A DNA stretch of 64,000 nucleotides from Roseovarius salincola (lineage in GTDB: Bacteria; Pseudomonadota; Alphaproteobacteria; Rhodobacterales; Rhodobacteraceae), in assembly GCF_026891095.1 (NCBI RefSeq), contig NZ_JAPTNL010000010.1, positions 62,001 to 126,000 on the forward strand, in the 5' to 3' direction. Both the position numbers and the translations under genes were made by a program. Below the pieces are notes generated by a model, which saw only the letters and a program-made list of their open reading frames with translations, was not told the DNA's origin and searched no databases. Shown here piece after piece: positions 37,107-45,246 of the stretch. Each line of letters opens with the position of its first letter. Position 1 is the stretch's first letter.

Positions 37107-38079
37107 CCTTTCCATCTTCGTGCTGGGGGGCGCGGCATTGCTGGCGCTGCCTCATGGGCTCAGCTTCTCGCAGCAGGAAATCCTTGTTTTCCTGACCCTC
37201 AATATCCTGCTGGTCTCGTCCTACCGGCTGCTCACGCTGACCGGCGAATGGTCGCTGGCGCATGTGGTGATCATGGGGGTCGGGGCCTATGCCTCGGCGC
37301 TTTACACCAAGGAGCTGGGAATCTGGGTGCCGGTCTCGATCCTGCTCGGGGGGGCGACGGCGGCGCTTCTGGCGGTATTCCTGTCCTTCCCGCTGTTTCG
37401 CATGAAGGGGTTCTATTTCCTGATCGGCTCCTTTGCGGCGGGCGAGATCATCCGCCTGCTCTGGAAACGCTTCCGCGATCCTTTCGGCGGCGCCAAGGGA
37501 ATCAAGGGAATCGACCCGATGCCGGATTTTTCCATCGGCATTTATGATTTCGATTTCTTCGAGCCGGTCAGCTATTACTACCTGTCGGTCGCGGTGGTGG
37601 CAGTCTGCCTCTGGATCCTGTGGCGCATCGAGCGCAGCCCCGTCGGCCTGACCTTTCATGCGGTCCACTGGCAGGACCGGCTGGCCGAGGCTTCGGGCGT
37701 GAACCTGCGTGCCTATCGCACGCTGGCCTTTTCCATCGCCAGCGGTTTTGCCGGGATCAGCGGCGCGCTGATGGCGCATTACGTGGGCACGATCAACCCC
37801 ACCTCCTTTGACGTGGATCTGATGGTGTTCGTGCTGACCTGGGCGATTGTCGGGGGCACGGCCACCTTTTACGGGCCGATCCTGGGCTGCGTGGTGCTGA
37901 CCGTTCTCAACGAGATCGTGCTGCGCGAGATGGGATTCGAGCAGCTGCGCCCGCTGATCTATGGCCTGATCATGATCCTTTCGATCCTGTTCCTGCCCAA
38001 GGGTCTGGAAAGCCTTGTGCAGAAACTCGCCAGCAAGCGCCCCGGAAAGGGCACCCCGGAAAGGAGCCCGGCGGAATGA
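37099..38079 (+). CDS. Branched-chain amino acid-type ABC transporter permease (LivM family)
   Basis: 326 residues from GTG 37099, which has GGGAG eight bases ahead; GTG 37090 is also possible. LivM-type segments LTGEWSLAHVVIMGVGAYAS and FPLFRMKGFYFLIGSFAAGE are followed by the C-terminal LTWAIVGGTATFYGPILGC. It overlaps the preceding permease gene by about 8 bases and the ATPase gene by 4, so all are cotranslated. It forms the heterodimeric channel with the LivH-type subunit. Confidence 0.92.
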   Translation: MRNLSIFVLGGAALLALPHGLSFSQQEILVFLTLNILLVSSYRLLTLTGEWSLAHVVIMGVGAYASALYTKELGIWVPVSILLGGATAALLAVFLSFPLFRMKGFYFLIGSFAAGEIIRLLWKRFRDPFGGAKGIKGIDPMPDFSIGIYDFDFFEPVSYYYLSVAVVAVCLWILWRIERSPVGLTFHAVHWQDRLAEASGVNLRAYRTLAFSIASGFAGISGALMAHYVGTINPTSFDVDLMVFVLTWAIVGGTATFYGPILGCVVLTVLNEIVLREMGFEQLRPLIYGLIMILSILFLPKGLESLVQKLASKRPGKGTPERSPAE

Positions 38080-38843
38080 CCCAGTTTCTCGAAGTCGACA
38101 ATCTCATCATGCGCTTTGGCGGGCTGACGGCAGTCGATGGCCTCAGCTTCAAGGTCGATCACGGCGAAATCCACGGGCTGATCGGCCCCAACGGCGCGGG
38201 CAAGACCACGACGTTCAACATGATCTCGGGGTTCTACAAGCCCAGCGGCGGGCAGGTTCGTCTGCGCGGCGAGACCATATCCGGCCTCAGGATGCACGAG
38301 GTGGCGCGCCGGGGCGTGGTGCGCACCTTCCAGCATTCGACGCTGTTCGCGGAAATGACGGTGATGGAGAACGCCCTTGTGGGCACGCATATGCCGTTTC
38401 GCCCCAATATCTTCGCCGCGGTCATCGGCTGGGACAGGGATGACCGCGAGGGCGCGAGGGCGCGTGCGCGCGAGGCGCTCGAATTCTTCGGGCTGGATCA
38501 TCTGCGGGATGAGCTGGCGGGCGAGCTCAGCCATGGTCATCAGCGCGCGCTGGGCATGGCGGTGGCCTATGCCAGCCATCCCGACGTGATGCTACTGGAC
38601 GAGCCCTTCACCGGGATGAACCCCGAGGAAACCCGCCGCATGATGGACCTCATGCGCCGTCTGCGCGAGGATGGCATCACCATCCTGATCGTCGAACATG
38701 ACATGCAGGCGATCATGGGGCTGTGCGACGCGATCACCTGCATGAGCTTCGGCAAGTTCCTGGCCGAGGGCAACCCGGCGGAAATCCGAAACCATCCGGC
38801 AGTCATCGAAGCCTATCTGGGGGGCGCGCGCCATGTTGCTTGA
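38076..38843 (+). CDS. Branched-chain amino acid-type ABC transporter ATP-binding protein (LivG family)
   Basis: 255 residues. Walker A GPNGAGKTTTFNMISG is present. The signature is unusual in reading LSHGHQRALGMAVAYA rather than LSGGQQ, as in several LivG and UrtD proteins. Walker B is VMLLDEPFTGMNPEE, followed by the H-loop IVEHDM. The ATG overlaps the LivM-type stop, and the end overlaps the LivF-type gene by 11 bases. Confidence 0.93.
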   Translation: MTQFLEVDNLIMRFGGLTAVDGLSFKVDHGEIHGLIGPNGAGKTTTFNMISGFYKPSGGQVRLRGETISGLRMHEVARRGVVRTFQHSTLFAEMTVMENALVGTHMPFRPNIFAAVIGWDRDDREGARARAREALEFFGLDHLRDELAGELSHGHQRALGMAVAYASHPDVMLLDEPFTGMNPEETRRMMDLMRRLREDGITILIVEHDMQAIMGLCDAITCMSFGKFLAEGNPAEIRNHPAVIEAYLGGARHVA

Positions 38844-39540
38844 GATGAGGGATGTCTCGGTCAATTACGGCAAGGTCTCGGCGGTGCGCGATATCTCGAT
38901 TTCGGTGCCCGATGGGGCCATCGTCACGATCATCGGCGGCAATGGCGCGGGCAAGACCACCAGCTTGCGGGCGATGTCGGGGATGGTGCCGCTCCTGAAG
39001 GGCGAGATCCATTTCGACGGGCAGCGCATCGACGGGCTGAGCGCCGACAAGATCGTCGCGCGCGGCATCGCCCATGTTCCCGAGGGGCGGCGCATCTTTC
39101 CCGACATGACCGTCGAGGAGAACCTGCGCACCGGCGCCTTCCTGCGCCGCGACCATGACAAGGTGGCGCGCGATCTCGATGGCGTGTTCGAGCGCTTTCC
39201 ACGCCTGCGCGAACGCCGCCGCCAGATGGCCAAGACCATGTCGGGGGGCGAACAGCAGATGCTGGCGATCGGGCGGGCGCTGATGTCCGCGCCGCGGCTG
39301 TTGCTGATGGACGAGCCCTCGATGGGCCTTGCGCCGGTGATCGTCGAGGAAATCGCCAGCATCATCGAGGATATCAACGCACAGGGCGTGCCGGTGGTGC
39401 TGGTCGAACAGAACGCCGAACTGGCGCTGGAACTGGCCAGCCATGCCTATGTGCTGGAAACGGGAAACATGGCACTGGAGGGCCCTGCCGATGAGCTTCA
39501 TGACAACGACCATGTTCGCGCCGCGTATCTGGGGGTTTGA
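38833..39540 (+). CDS. Branched-chain amino acid-type ABC transporter ATP-binding protein (LivF family)
   Basis: 235 residues. Walker A GGNGAGKTTSLRAMSG, signature MSGGEQQMLAIGRAL and Walker B LLLMDEPSMGLAP with VLVEQN are all present, along with the RGIAHVPEGRRIFPDMTVEENL stretch typical of LivF. It is the second ATPase of the importer. A further reading frame (39491 on) overlaps its 3' end by 50 bases. Confidence 0.93.
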   Translation: MLLEMRDVSVNYGKVSAVRDISISVPDGAIVTIIGGNGAGKTTSLRAMSGMVPLLKGEIHFDGQRIDGLSADKIVARGIAHVPEGRRIFPDMTVEENLRTGAFLRRDHDKVARDLDGVFERFPRLRERRRQMAKTMSGGEQQMLAIGRALMSAPRLLLMDEPSMGLAPVIVEEIASIIEDINAQGVPVVLVEQNAELALELASHAYVLETGNMALEGPADELHDNDHVRAAYLGV

Positions 39541-40108
39541 TTTCGCCGCGCCCCGGGCGCGGGTGGCGCTTCAGGCGGGCTGGTGGCGGCGGGATCTCTT
39601 GTGGGAATCGCTGATGGAACAGGGCTGCGCGGGCTTTGCCGCCGGTGATGCGCGCGGCGCGCGGCGCGCGTTCCGGCGCGCGCGCCTGTTGTCGCTTCTG
39701 TTACCCGCTGCCGACCTGCGGCGCGCGGCCAGCGATGCGGCGCTGGGCGTCGTGTCGGGCGCGCCCCGGCGCCTTGCGCGCGCCAGCGCCGCGTTTGACC
39801 AGCGCGCCGCGCAGGCGATTGCGGCGATGCGGATCGCGCCGCGCGCGCGCAGTTCGCTTTTCCACTTGCGCATGGAGGCGCGCCACCGTGACACCTATCA
39901 CGCCAACATGCGCAAGCGCCTGACGGCCATCGCTGGCGAAACCGCCCGTTCGCTGGCCGCCATGGCGGCGGGCAAGGCCCCGGCGCATCGCCTGTATAGC
40001 CGCTGGCTGGGCGAGCGCCCCAGCGTCCATGACGATACCCGCAAGATCCTGTCGGCCTGTCTGTTGATCCCTGAAACCACCGCGTTCAAGGGGCATGGGA
40101 CCATGTGA
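39491..40108 (+). CDS. Hypothetical protein at the end of the Liv-type operon
   Basis: About 205 residues if started at ATG 39491, inside the end of the LivF-type gene; ATG 39512 is an alternative with a 29-base overlap. The protein is rich in Ala and Arg, with WWRRDLLWESLMEQGCAGFA, RGARRAFRRARLLSLLLPAA and a C-terminal RKILSACLLIPETTAF. It looks helical, perhaps TPR-like, and I recognise no family. Continuation of the operon suggests a linked role, but the start and even the coding status are less sure than its neighbours. Confidence 0.6.
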   Translation: MSFMTTTMFAPRIWGFDFAAPRARVALQAGWWRRDLLWESLMEQGCAGFAAGDARGARRAFRRARLLSLLLPAADLRRAASDAALGVVSGAPRRLARASAAFDQRAAQAIAAMRIAPRARSSLFHLRMEARHRDTYHANMRKRLTAIAGETARSLAAMAAGKAPAHRLYSRWLGERPSVHDDTRKILSACLLIPETTAFKGHGTM

Positions 40109-40274
40109 CCCGGCGCTCCGGCGCATCCGGTATGTCCAGCCACCGAAGCCTTGCGGGCGGACGGGTTATGCCTGCATCGTCACCGCGCATAAACAGCTGC
40201 GCAGGGCGCGTGTGCCCTGCGCCGGCGATGCGCCTGAAGCGACCCGGTTCAGCACGGCCGCCCCGGACAGACGG

Positions 40275-40766
40275 TCAGTTCGCCTCGAGCTGATCGGCCG
40301 GGATATCCCTGATCCCGGCCCACTTCTCGTCAGCCATCCGGATATGGGCGGAGACGTCGCTCAGCCACTTCTTCTGCGCGCCTTCGGCGGTGTTGAGATA
40401 AAGACGCTCGTCAACCACCCGGAACAGTTCGGGTTTGACGTCGAGCTTCAGGCCCATTGCCGTGCCCATGGCGCAATAGCCCCCATAGGCAGGCACATAG
40501 GCGTCCGGGTTGGCCGCAAAGGTATCGCGGTTCTCTGCCGAGGCGAAATGATAGGTGACGCCCTGGTGCTCGGCGGTGATCTCACCACTGCCTTTGACCG
40601 CGCTTTCCTGCTTGATATAGGCGACCGGATCATAGCCCTGAAGCATGACGCCGTTTTCATCGGCATTGAGGGCGTGGCCCTTGCCTGATCCTGCCTGGGC
40701 CGCTCCGGCGAGGGCCAGTCCGACCGCGGCCGCGGCGGCGAAGAGTGTGTTGCGTCGGGTAATCAT
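40275..40766 (-). CDS. YHS domain-containing exported protein
   Basis: 163 residues from ATG 40766, with AAGGAG upstream on its strand. An N-terminal signal peptide with adjacent arginines (MITRRNTLFAAAAAVGLALA) may direct Tat export. The YHS-type core is VMLQGYDPVAYIKQESAVKG, then TYHFASAENRDTFAANPDAY and PAYGGYCAMG with a conserved Cys. Such small periplasmic YHS proteins are thought to bind metal, but function is unproven. It stands apart from its neighbours by gaps of more than 160 bases. Confidence 0.85.
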   Translation of the reverse strand: MITRRNTLFAAAAAVGLALAGAAQAGSGKGHALNADENGVMLQGYDPVAYIKQESAVKGSGEITAEHQGVTYHFASAENRDTFAANPDAYVPAYGGYCAMGTAMGLKLDVKPELFRVVDERLYLNTAEGAQKKWLSDVSAHIRMADEKWAGIRDIPADQLEAN

Positions 40767-40979
40767 GTTGCATGTCTCCTTTGATGATACATGCACAACC
40801 GTTACGCCTCATGCCCGGGCAGGCAATTCACTTCGGCTCGCTGTCGGTCACGTCCTGCGGATGAGCGCGTGATCGCCACCGCCACCCGGTTTGCGTCATC
40901 AGATGATTTGCCGCCGTGTTCATATGGGTGACGGGTGATCAGGGGGCAGGATGCGTGGCGATCCGTTCCGCCCTGTCCC

Positions 40980-41462
40980 TCAGCCCTTGCGCGCCATCGC
41001 GATGCGCGCGCCCACGCCCTCGGGGCGGGGCAGGCGGGCGTGCTCTGCGGCCATTGCGGCGACGCGGCCAAGGATGTCCTCGGGCATCGCCACCACGCGC
41101 GGCCCGGCAAGGTCGACATGCAGCGTCATGCCCTCGCCGGTGGCGGCCAGCCAGCCATCCTCGTGGTAAAGCTCCTGAAAGCTGTGAAAGCGCTTCTCGT
41201 CATGCGCGATCAGCCAGAAGGACGAGCGCACCCTGTCCCCGAGCTTCAATTCGCGCAGGTAGCGCACGTGGAATTCCGCCGAAAAGGTAGTGTGATTGGC
41301 CCGCGCCACGTAATCCGGGCCAAAGCCGAACCGCGCGAAAGCCTCGTCGGCGGCGCGGTCGAACAGCACGGTATAATATCCCATGTTGAGATGGTCGTTA
41401 TGATCGATCCAGCCCGGTTCGATCCCGAAAAGCGAGGACATGAAAGGCGCTGTCGTCGTCAT
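40980..41462 (-). CDS. Thioesterase family protein (hot-dog fold, betainyl-CoA thioesterase-like)
   Basis: 160 residues. The hot-dog thioesterase pattern GWIDHNDHLNMGYYTVLFD, with Asp and His in the usual catalytic position, is followed by HTTFSAEFHVRYLRELKLGD. The wording recalls the betainyl-CoA thioesterase domain fused to carnitine dehydrogenase in some bacteria, but a general acyl-CoA thioesterase is equally possible. It lies 51 bases downstream of gatB on the same strand and may be cotranscribed. Confidence 0.82.
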   Translation of the reverse strand: MTTTAPFMSSLFGIEPGWIDHNDHLNMGYYTVLFDRAADEAFARFGFGPDYVARANHTTFSAEFHVRYLRELKLGDRVRSSFWLIAHDEKRFHSFQELYHEDGWLAATGEGMTLHVDLAGPRVVAMPEDILGRVAAMAAEHARLPRPEGVGARIAMARKG

Positions 41463-41513
41463 CTGGCCCCCTGCAAGGTCTCGGGCGGTGGCCGGGTCAA
41501 GGGTGAAAGCCCC

Positions 41514-43025
41514 TCAGCCCAGCCCCAGTTTCTGCTGGATGATCTCGTTCACCGCCTTGGGATTGGCCTTGCCGCCGGTGGCCTTCATGACCTGCCCGAC
41601 GAACCAGCCCGCCAGCTTGGGATTGGCCTTGGCCTTTTCCACCTGCGCGGGGTTGTCGGCGATGATCTGGTCCACCGCGGCCTCGATCGCGCCGGTATCG
41701 GTGACCTGCTTCATGCCCTCGGTCTCGACGATCTCTTCGGGCGCGCGCCCGGATTCGATATGCTTTTCCAGCACGTCCTTGGCGATCTTGGTGGAAATCT
41801 CGTCACGCGTGACCATGCCCAGGATCGCGGCGTTCACCTCGGGCGCAGCGATCTCGCGCGGACCAAGATCGGCCTTGTTGGCGCGCCCCAGAACTTCGTT
41901 GATGACCCAGTTGGCGGTGCGCTTGCCATCGCCACTCCCCACCGATTCCTCGAAATAGGCGGCAAGGTCCACATCCGCCGTCAGCACGCTGGCGTCATAT
42001 TCGGTTACGCCATAGTCGTTGATGAATCGGGCCTTCTTCTCGTCGGGCAGTTCGGGCAGGCTGTCGCGGATCGCATCGACCCAATCCTGCTCGATCTCCA
42101 GCGGCAGGAGGTCGGGATCGGGGAAATAGCGGTAATCATGCGCCTCTTCCTTGGAGCGCATCGAGCGCGTCTCGCCCTTGTCGGGGTCGTAAAGCCGGGT
42201 TTCCTGCACCACGTCGCCACCCGATTCGACGATCTGGATCTGGCGGCGCGCCTCGTATTCGATGGCCTGCTGGATGAAGCGCATCGAGTTCATGTTCTTG
42301 ATCTCGCAGCGCGTGCCCAGATGGCTGAAATCCTGCGTCTCCATGTATTTCTCATAGGCGCCGGGCAGGCAGACCGACACGTTCACATCGGCGCGCAGGC
42401 TGCCGTTCTGCATGTTGCCGTCACAGGTGCCGAGATAGCGCAGGATCTGGCGCAGCTTGGTGACATAGGCGGCGGCCTCTTCGGGGCCGCGGATATCGGG
42501 GCGGCTGACGATCTCCATCAGCGCCACGCCGGTGCGGTTGAGATCGACGAATGACATCGCCGGGTCCATGTCGTGAATCGACTTGCCCGCGTCCTGCTCC
42601 ACGTGGATGCGCTCGATGCGCACCTTGCGCGCGATCCCGGGCTCCATGTCCACCAGGATCTCGCCTTCGCCGACCAGCGGATGGTAAAGCTGGCTGATCT
42701 GGTAGCCCTGCGGCAGGTCGGGATAGAAGTAATTCTTGCGATCGAAAGCCGACCACAGGTTGATCTGCGCCTTGAGGCCAAGCCCCGTGCGCACGGCCTG
42801 CTCGATGCAGTATTCGTTGATCACCGGCAACATGCCCGGCATCGCCGCATCCACGAAAGAGACGTTGGAATTGGGTTCCGCCCCGAATTGCGTGGAGGCG
42901 CCCGAAAACAGCTTCGCCTTCGAGGCGACCTGGGCATGGACCTCCATGCCGATCACCAGTTCCCAGTCATGTTTCGCCCCGGCAATCACCTTGGGCTTGG
43001 GCGGCTCATATGTCAGGTCCAGCAT
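41514..43025 (-). CDS. gatB: Asp-tRNA(Asn)/Glu-tRNA(Gln) amidotransferase subunit B
   Basis: 503 residues. GatB binds the misacylated tRNA and, with GatA and GatC, converts Glu-tRNA(Gln) or Asp-tRNA(Asn) to the amidated form. The signature [20 protein letters not shown] is at the N-terminus, followed by [20 protein letters not shown] and [21 protein letters not shown]-terminal YqeY-like domain ends near [14 protein letters not shown]. GatA and GatC genes are not adjacent, which is common in this group. Confidence 0.96.
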   Translation of the reverse strand: MLDLTYEPPKPKVIAGAKHDWELVIGMEVHAQVASKAKLFSGASTQFGAEPNSNVSFVDAAMPGMLPVINEYCIEQAVRTGLGLKAQINLWSAFDRKNYFYPDLPQGYQISQLYHPLVGEGEILVDMEPGIARKVRIERIHVEQDAGKSIHDMDPAMSFVDLNRTGVALMEIVSRPDIRGPEEAAAYVTKLRQILRYLGTCDGNMQNGSLRADVNVSVCLPGAYEKYMETQDFSHLGTRCEIKNMNSMRFIQQAIEYEARRQIQIVESGGDVVQETRLYDPDKGETRSMRSKEEAHDYRYFPDPDLLPLEIEQDWVDAIRDSLPELPDEKKARFINDYGVTEYDASVLTADVDLAAYFEESVGSGDGKRTANWVINEVLGRANKADLGPREIAAPEVNAAILGMVTRDEISTKIAKDVLEKHIESGRAPEEIVETEGMKQVTDTGAIEAAVDQIIADNPAQVEKAKANPKLAGWFVGQVMKATGGKANPKAVNEIIQQKLGLG

Positions 43026-43115
43026 GCGTCACTCTCCATCGGGTGGGACGCAGGCGTTCTAGGCCAAGGCAGAAGGCTGGGCAAGGGTGCGATGACGCGG
43101 CACGCCCGCCCGCGA

Positions 43116-44408
43116 TCAAAGCGCGGGCAGGCGATACATCCCCGAGGACGAGAAGGCGATCGAGCTTCCGTCGGCGATCTCTTCGGCAAAGCGCAGCGCG
43201 ATGGCGCGCAGCGCCGCCTGCCGGCCCCTGGTGACAAGCGCGCGGCGCGAGGGCAGGGCGGGCGTCAGGCCCGGCGCCATCAGCGTCTGCGACCAGACCA
43301 GCGGGTGCAGTTCCTGCAGGTACTCCGACAGGATCCAGTCCAGGCAATCATGCATCAGCGCGCGCTTCTGGTCGCAGTTTTCAGGCAGCGGCGTGGCGCG
43401 CGGGCGGTCCGGCGCCATGGTGATCGCGCAGAAGGCGGCAAGCTGGTTGGTGACATGCTGGTCGCGCTTGATCGCCAGGATATTGCGCAAGCCTTCGATG
43501 AAATACTCGGCGTCAAGGCGTTTGAGCGCGGCATCGTCCGTCGCCAGCGCATCGAGATAGACCCAGCTATAGGCGCCCGAGGCCCAGACATCGCCGGTGC
43601 GCGCGGCGGTGCGGCGCGCCTCGAGCTCCAGTTGATCGTAGCTGCCGTAATAACGCGGCAACAGGTAATGCCCCAGCGCGCGCATGTGGCGCTGGCAATC
43701 GGGATCGAGGTCGATCAGCTTTTCGTAGGCGTCCGCGACCCGGCGGTCGGGATGGGGCTGGGTCGCCAGAAGCGCGCATTTCGCCGCCGCCAGCGACGGC
43801 GCATCGAGTTCCTCGGGATCGTAGGGCGCCAGCAATTCGGCGGCGCGCTGGAAATGCGCGTCGATCCGCTCGGCGCTGTCGGGGCCAGCGGGCAAGTCGC
43901 CCTCGGTGGTGGCGATCTGCCAGGCCCAGCCGATATCGAAATGCGCCAGCGCCACGACCAGCGCCACGGCATGGCTGCTGCGGTGCTCTTCCAGCACCTC
44001 CTCCAGCGCTGCGATCCCGGCCATATCCGGGGCGACGCCGTCATGGATCGCATCCTCGGCGGCGGCCACCACATCGCTGCGCGCCCCGAAGGCCAGAAGC
44101 AGCGCGGCCGATTCTCCGCCCGGTGTCGCCAGGCGGCAGTCATCGGCATAGATCGCGCGATCCGAGAAATCCTCCCAAAGCTCCTGGCGTGCCAGTTTCA
44201 GCCCGAGGTCCTGGTGCGTTGCGCGCGCCATTTCCTCGTCGCTGACGGGAAGCGAGGGCAGGATGATCCGTTTCATCATGTCTTCGATTGCTGAATCCGG
44301 CTTGCGGCGCAGCCGGGATAGTGCCCCGCCAAGGAATCCGGCATTCGTCCCTGTATCGTTGTCGTTGGACGAGTTCTGATCCTTGATAGATTTGGAGATG
44401 AACGGCAT
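43116..44408 (-). CDS. Conserved hypothetical protein, 430 residues
   Basis: Starts at ATG 44408 (MPFISKSIKDQNSSNDNDTG). A short Asn/Asp-rich head is followed by a long helical protein without signal peptide or membrane segment. It has tetratricopeptide-like stretches (DAHFQRAAELLAPYDPEELD, VADAYEKLIDLDPDCQRHMR, ARTGDVWASGAYSWVYLDAL). I do not recognise a named family, though the protein reads as a well-conserved cytoplasmic one of this group. It is divergent from the transglycosylase gene and 90 bases upstream of gatB on the same strand. Confidence 0.75.
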   Translation of the reverse strand: MPFISKSIKDQNSSNDNDTGTNAGFLGGALSRLRRKPDSAIEDMMKRIILPSLPVSDEEMARATHQDLGLKLARQELWEDFSDRAIYADDCRLATPGGESAALLLAFGARSDVVAAAEDAIHDGVAPDMAGIAALEEVLEEHRSSHAVALVVALAHFDIGWAWQIATTEGDLPAGPDSAERIDAHFQRAAELLAPYDPEELDAPSLAAAKCALLATQPHPDRRVADAYEKLIDLDPDCQRHMRALGHYLLPRYYGSYDQLELEARRTAARTGDVWASGAYSWVYLDALATDDAALKRLDAEYFIEGLRNILAIKRDQHVTNQLAAFCAITMAPDRPRATPLPENCDQKRALMHDCLDWILSEYLQELHPLVWSQTLMAPGLTPALPSRRALVTRGRQAALRAIALRFAEEIADGSSIAFSSSGMYRLPAL

Positions 44409-44556
44409 GGACGCTCCGATTGACCTGTATTGCTGCCCCCGACACCAAACTGTCGATGCATTCCGGCGAAATCTGGGCGAGGCTTTGGTGAAGCTGGGGA
44501 ATATGGAAGGCGGGGGTGGGATTGATTCATCCCGCGCAACGGGCCACACTGCCCGG

Positions 44557-45237
44557 ATGACCCGTTTTCACGCAGTTTTCGGCCTTGTATTGCTGGGTTT
44601 GGCCGCCCCCGCCCTTGCCGAGACGGAATCCGCCGTGCCCGCCGTGGCGGCACCCGCGCGCGGCGGCGAAATTCCGCGCACAAGATGGGAGCATGTTGCA
44701 GGCTCGACTCTGTGGACCCGCTCGGCGATTTCGGCACTTGGTCAGCATGGCCGCGCGCTCGAACAGACGGTGCCGCGCGATATCGCCGACTGGTGCCCCG
44801 CCTATCCCGATTCAGGCACCAAGGGGCGGCGCGCCTTCTGGGTTGGGTTCCTGTCGGCGCTGGCCGAACATGAAAGCACCTTTCGCCCTCAGGCCGTGGG
44901 CGGTGGCGGGCGCTGGTTCGGCCTGTTGCAGATCCTGCCATCGACGGCGCGCGGCTATGGCTGCCGCGCGGGCAGTGGCGATGCGCTCAAGCACGGCCCC
45001 GACAATCTGAGCTGCGCCATCAGGATCATGGCGCGCACGGTGTCGCGCGACGGGGTCGTGTCGCGCGGAATGCGCGGCGTGGCCGCCGATTGGGGGCCGC
45101 TGCACAGCTCGGCCAAACGCGGCGCGATGATGCGCTGGACCCGCGCACAGACCTATTGCCGCCCGATGAGCGACGTGCGCCCGCGCCAGCGCCCTGCCGG
45201 GACCGGCCCCGTCGCGACCATCGCCACACAGGATTGA
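44557..45237 (+). CDS. Transglycosylase SLT domain-containing protein
   Basis: 226 residues from ATG 44557, with signal peptide MTRFHAVFGLVLLGLAAPALA. The lytic transglycosylase pattern is partly kept: LAEHESTFRPQAVGGGGRWF with the catalytic Glu, then GLLQILPSTARGYGC, as in SLT-domain muramidases that cleave peptidoglycan glycan strands. Three further Cys residues suggest disulfides. It is convergent with pepN (9-base gap). A housekeeping or specialised wall role cannot be separated from sequence. Confidence 0.82.
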   Translation: MTRFHAVFGLVLLGLAAPALAETESAVPAVAAPARGGEIPRTRWEHVAGSTLWTRSAISALGQHGRALEQTVPRDIADWCPAYPDSGTKGRRAFWVGFLSALAEHESTFRPQAVGGGGRWFGLLQILPSTARGYGCRAGSGDALKHGPDNLSCAIRIMARTVSRDGVVSRGMRGVAADWGPLHSSAKRGAMMRWTRAQTYCRPMSDVRPRQRPAGTGPVATIATQD

Positions 45238-45246
45238 CCGCGCGTG

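Noticed and set aside
34865..39540. Calling the transporter TmoXWV
   Set aside because: TmoXWV is a glycine-betaine-type system with one permease and one ATPase. Here there are two Liv-type permeases and two Liv-type ATPases.
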